Shown here: positions 4,860 to 5,203 of the stretch, piece after piece
Layout of the letters: each line of letters opens with the position of its first letter
Numbering within the stretch: the stretch's first letter is position 1
Assembly: GCA_025357355.1 (NCBI GenBank)
Contig: JANXPK010000480.1
Span: 1-5,203, forward strand
Direction of reading: 5' to 3'
DNA: 5,203 nt
From: Rhodobacterales bacterium
GTDB taxonomy: Bacteria; Pseudomonadota; Alphaproteobacteria; Rhodobacterales; Rhodobacteraceae
Notes under the pieces: generated by a model
Told to the model about the DNA's origin: nothing
Database searches by the model: none
Seen by the model: the letters and a program-made list of their open reading frames with translations, nothing else
Program-made: the position numbers and the translations under genes

Positions 4860-5203
4860 ATGCCCGCTGAATTGGACGCAACCGACCGCCGCATTCTCGC
4901 TGCATTGCAGAAGGATGCGCGCGTGACCAACGCCACCCTCAGCGATCAGGTCAACCTCTCCCCCTCCGCCTGCCACCGCCGCGTCGCACGGCTGGAAGAG
5001 GACGGCTTCATCGCCGCCTATGTCGCCCTGCTGGACGCCCGCAAGATGGGCCGCCCGACCATCGTCTTTGTCGAAATCACCCTGCAATCGCAGGCCGAGG
5101 ATCTGCTGGATGCCTTCGAACGCGAGGTGGCGCGCGTGCCAGACATCCTTGAATGCCATCTGATGGCCGGGTCCGCCGACTACCTGATCAAGATCATGGC
5201 CGA
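4860..5203 (+). CDS. Lrp/AsnC-family transcriptional regulator (3' end outside window)
   Basis: The frame stays open from ATG at 4860 to the window edge: 114 codons plus two bases. It opens with MPAELDATDRRILAALQKDA, the family's N-terminal pattern. The winged helix-turn-helix covers about residues 5-51, with the recognition region LSPSACHRRVARLEEDGFI (33-51). A linker leads to the ligand-sensing RAM domain from about residue 66 (TIVFVEITL), with the conserved GSADYLIKI (104-112). Family members are usually about 150-160 residues, so some 40 residues lie beyond the edge. Its divergent position to ald, as for AldR-type regulators, suggests that it activates ald in response to alanine or a related amino acid. 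The Shine-Dalgarno is weak (GAAGAA, 6 nt before ATG). Confidence 0.93.
   Translation, partial: MPAELDATDRRILAALQKDARVTNATLSDQVNLSPSACHRRVARLEEDGFIAAYVALLDARKMGRPTIVFVEITLQSQAEDLLDAFEREVARVPDILECHLMAGSADYLIKIMA

Overview
The window is GC-rich and reads as a chromosomal segment of an alphaproteobacterium, most likely a member of the Rhodobacterales. The main pointer is a TrcR/DUF1013 gene, a family essentially restricted to Alphaproteobacteria. A periplasmic-type RNase T2, MscL and an alanine dehydrogenase divergent from an Lrp/AsnC regulator fit the same group. Most codons end in G or C; by hand count about 87% do so in mscL. The taxonomic call rests on protein recognition and composition, not on a search.

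Layout from left to right. Positions 1-221 are intergenic and hold copy A of a structured dispersed repeat, just past the 3' end of trcR. trcR (222-971, minus) encodes a two-helix-turn-helix, RNA-polymerase-associated cell-cycle regulator. It is divergent from a secreted RNase T2 gene (1095-1733, plus), with 123 bp between them. Positions 1734-2211 hold no convincing gene. They contain overlapping inverted repeats (1772-1925), then four GCCAAT motifs at near-integral helical spacing, and a TGACGTCA palindrome ahead of mscL. mscL (2212-2640, plus) encodes the large-conductance mechanosensitive channel and is followed by a strong GC hairpin. A small unrecognised gene (2730-3074, plus) has visibly lower GC at third codon positions than its neighbours. 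Positions 3075-3605 hold no gene but much secondary structure: copy B of the repeat, several perfect hairpins, and a rho-independent terminator facing ald. ald (3606-4724, minus) is a complete alanine dehydrogenase. A divergent Lrp/AsnC-family regulator starts at 4860 and runs off the right edge.

Only ald and the Lrp-type gene form an obvious functional unit: a local amino-acid-responsive regulator with its probable target, sharing a 135-bp control region with a candidate operator. The other genes look like independently transcribed housekeeping or stress genes. I see no defence system, phage, insertion sequence, CRISPR array, tRNA or rRNA. The most notable non-genic signal is the pair of about 150-bp repeats. 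All four substitutions in their 12-bp hairpin stem fall as two compensatory pairs, which argues for selection on structure.
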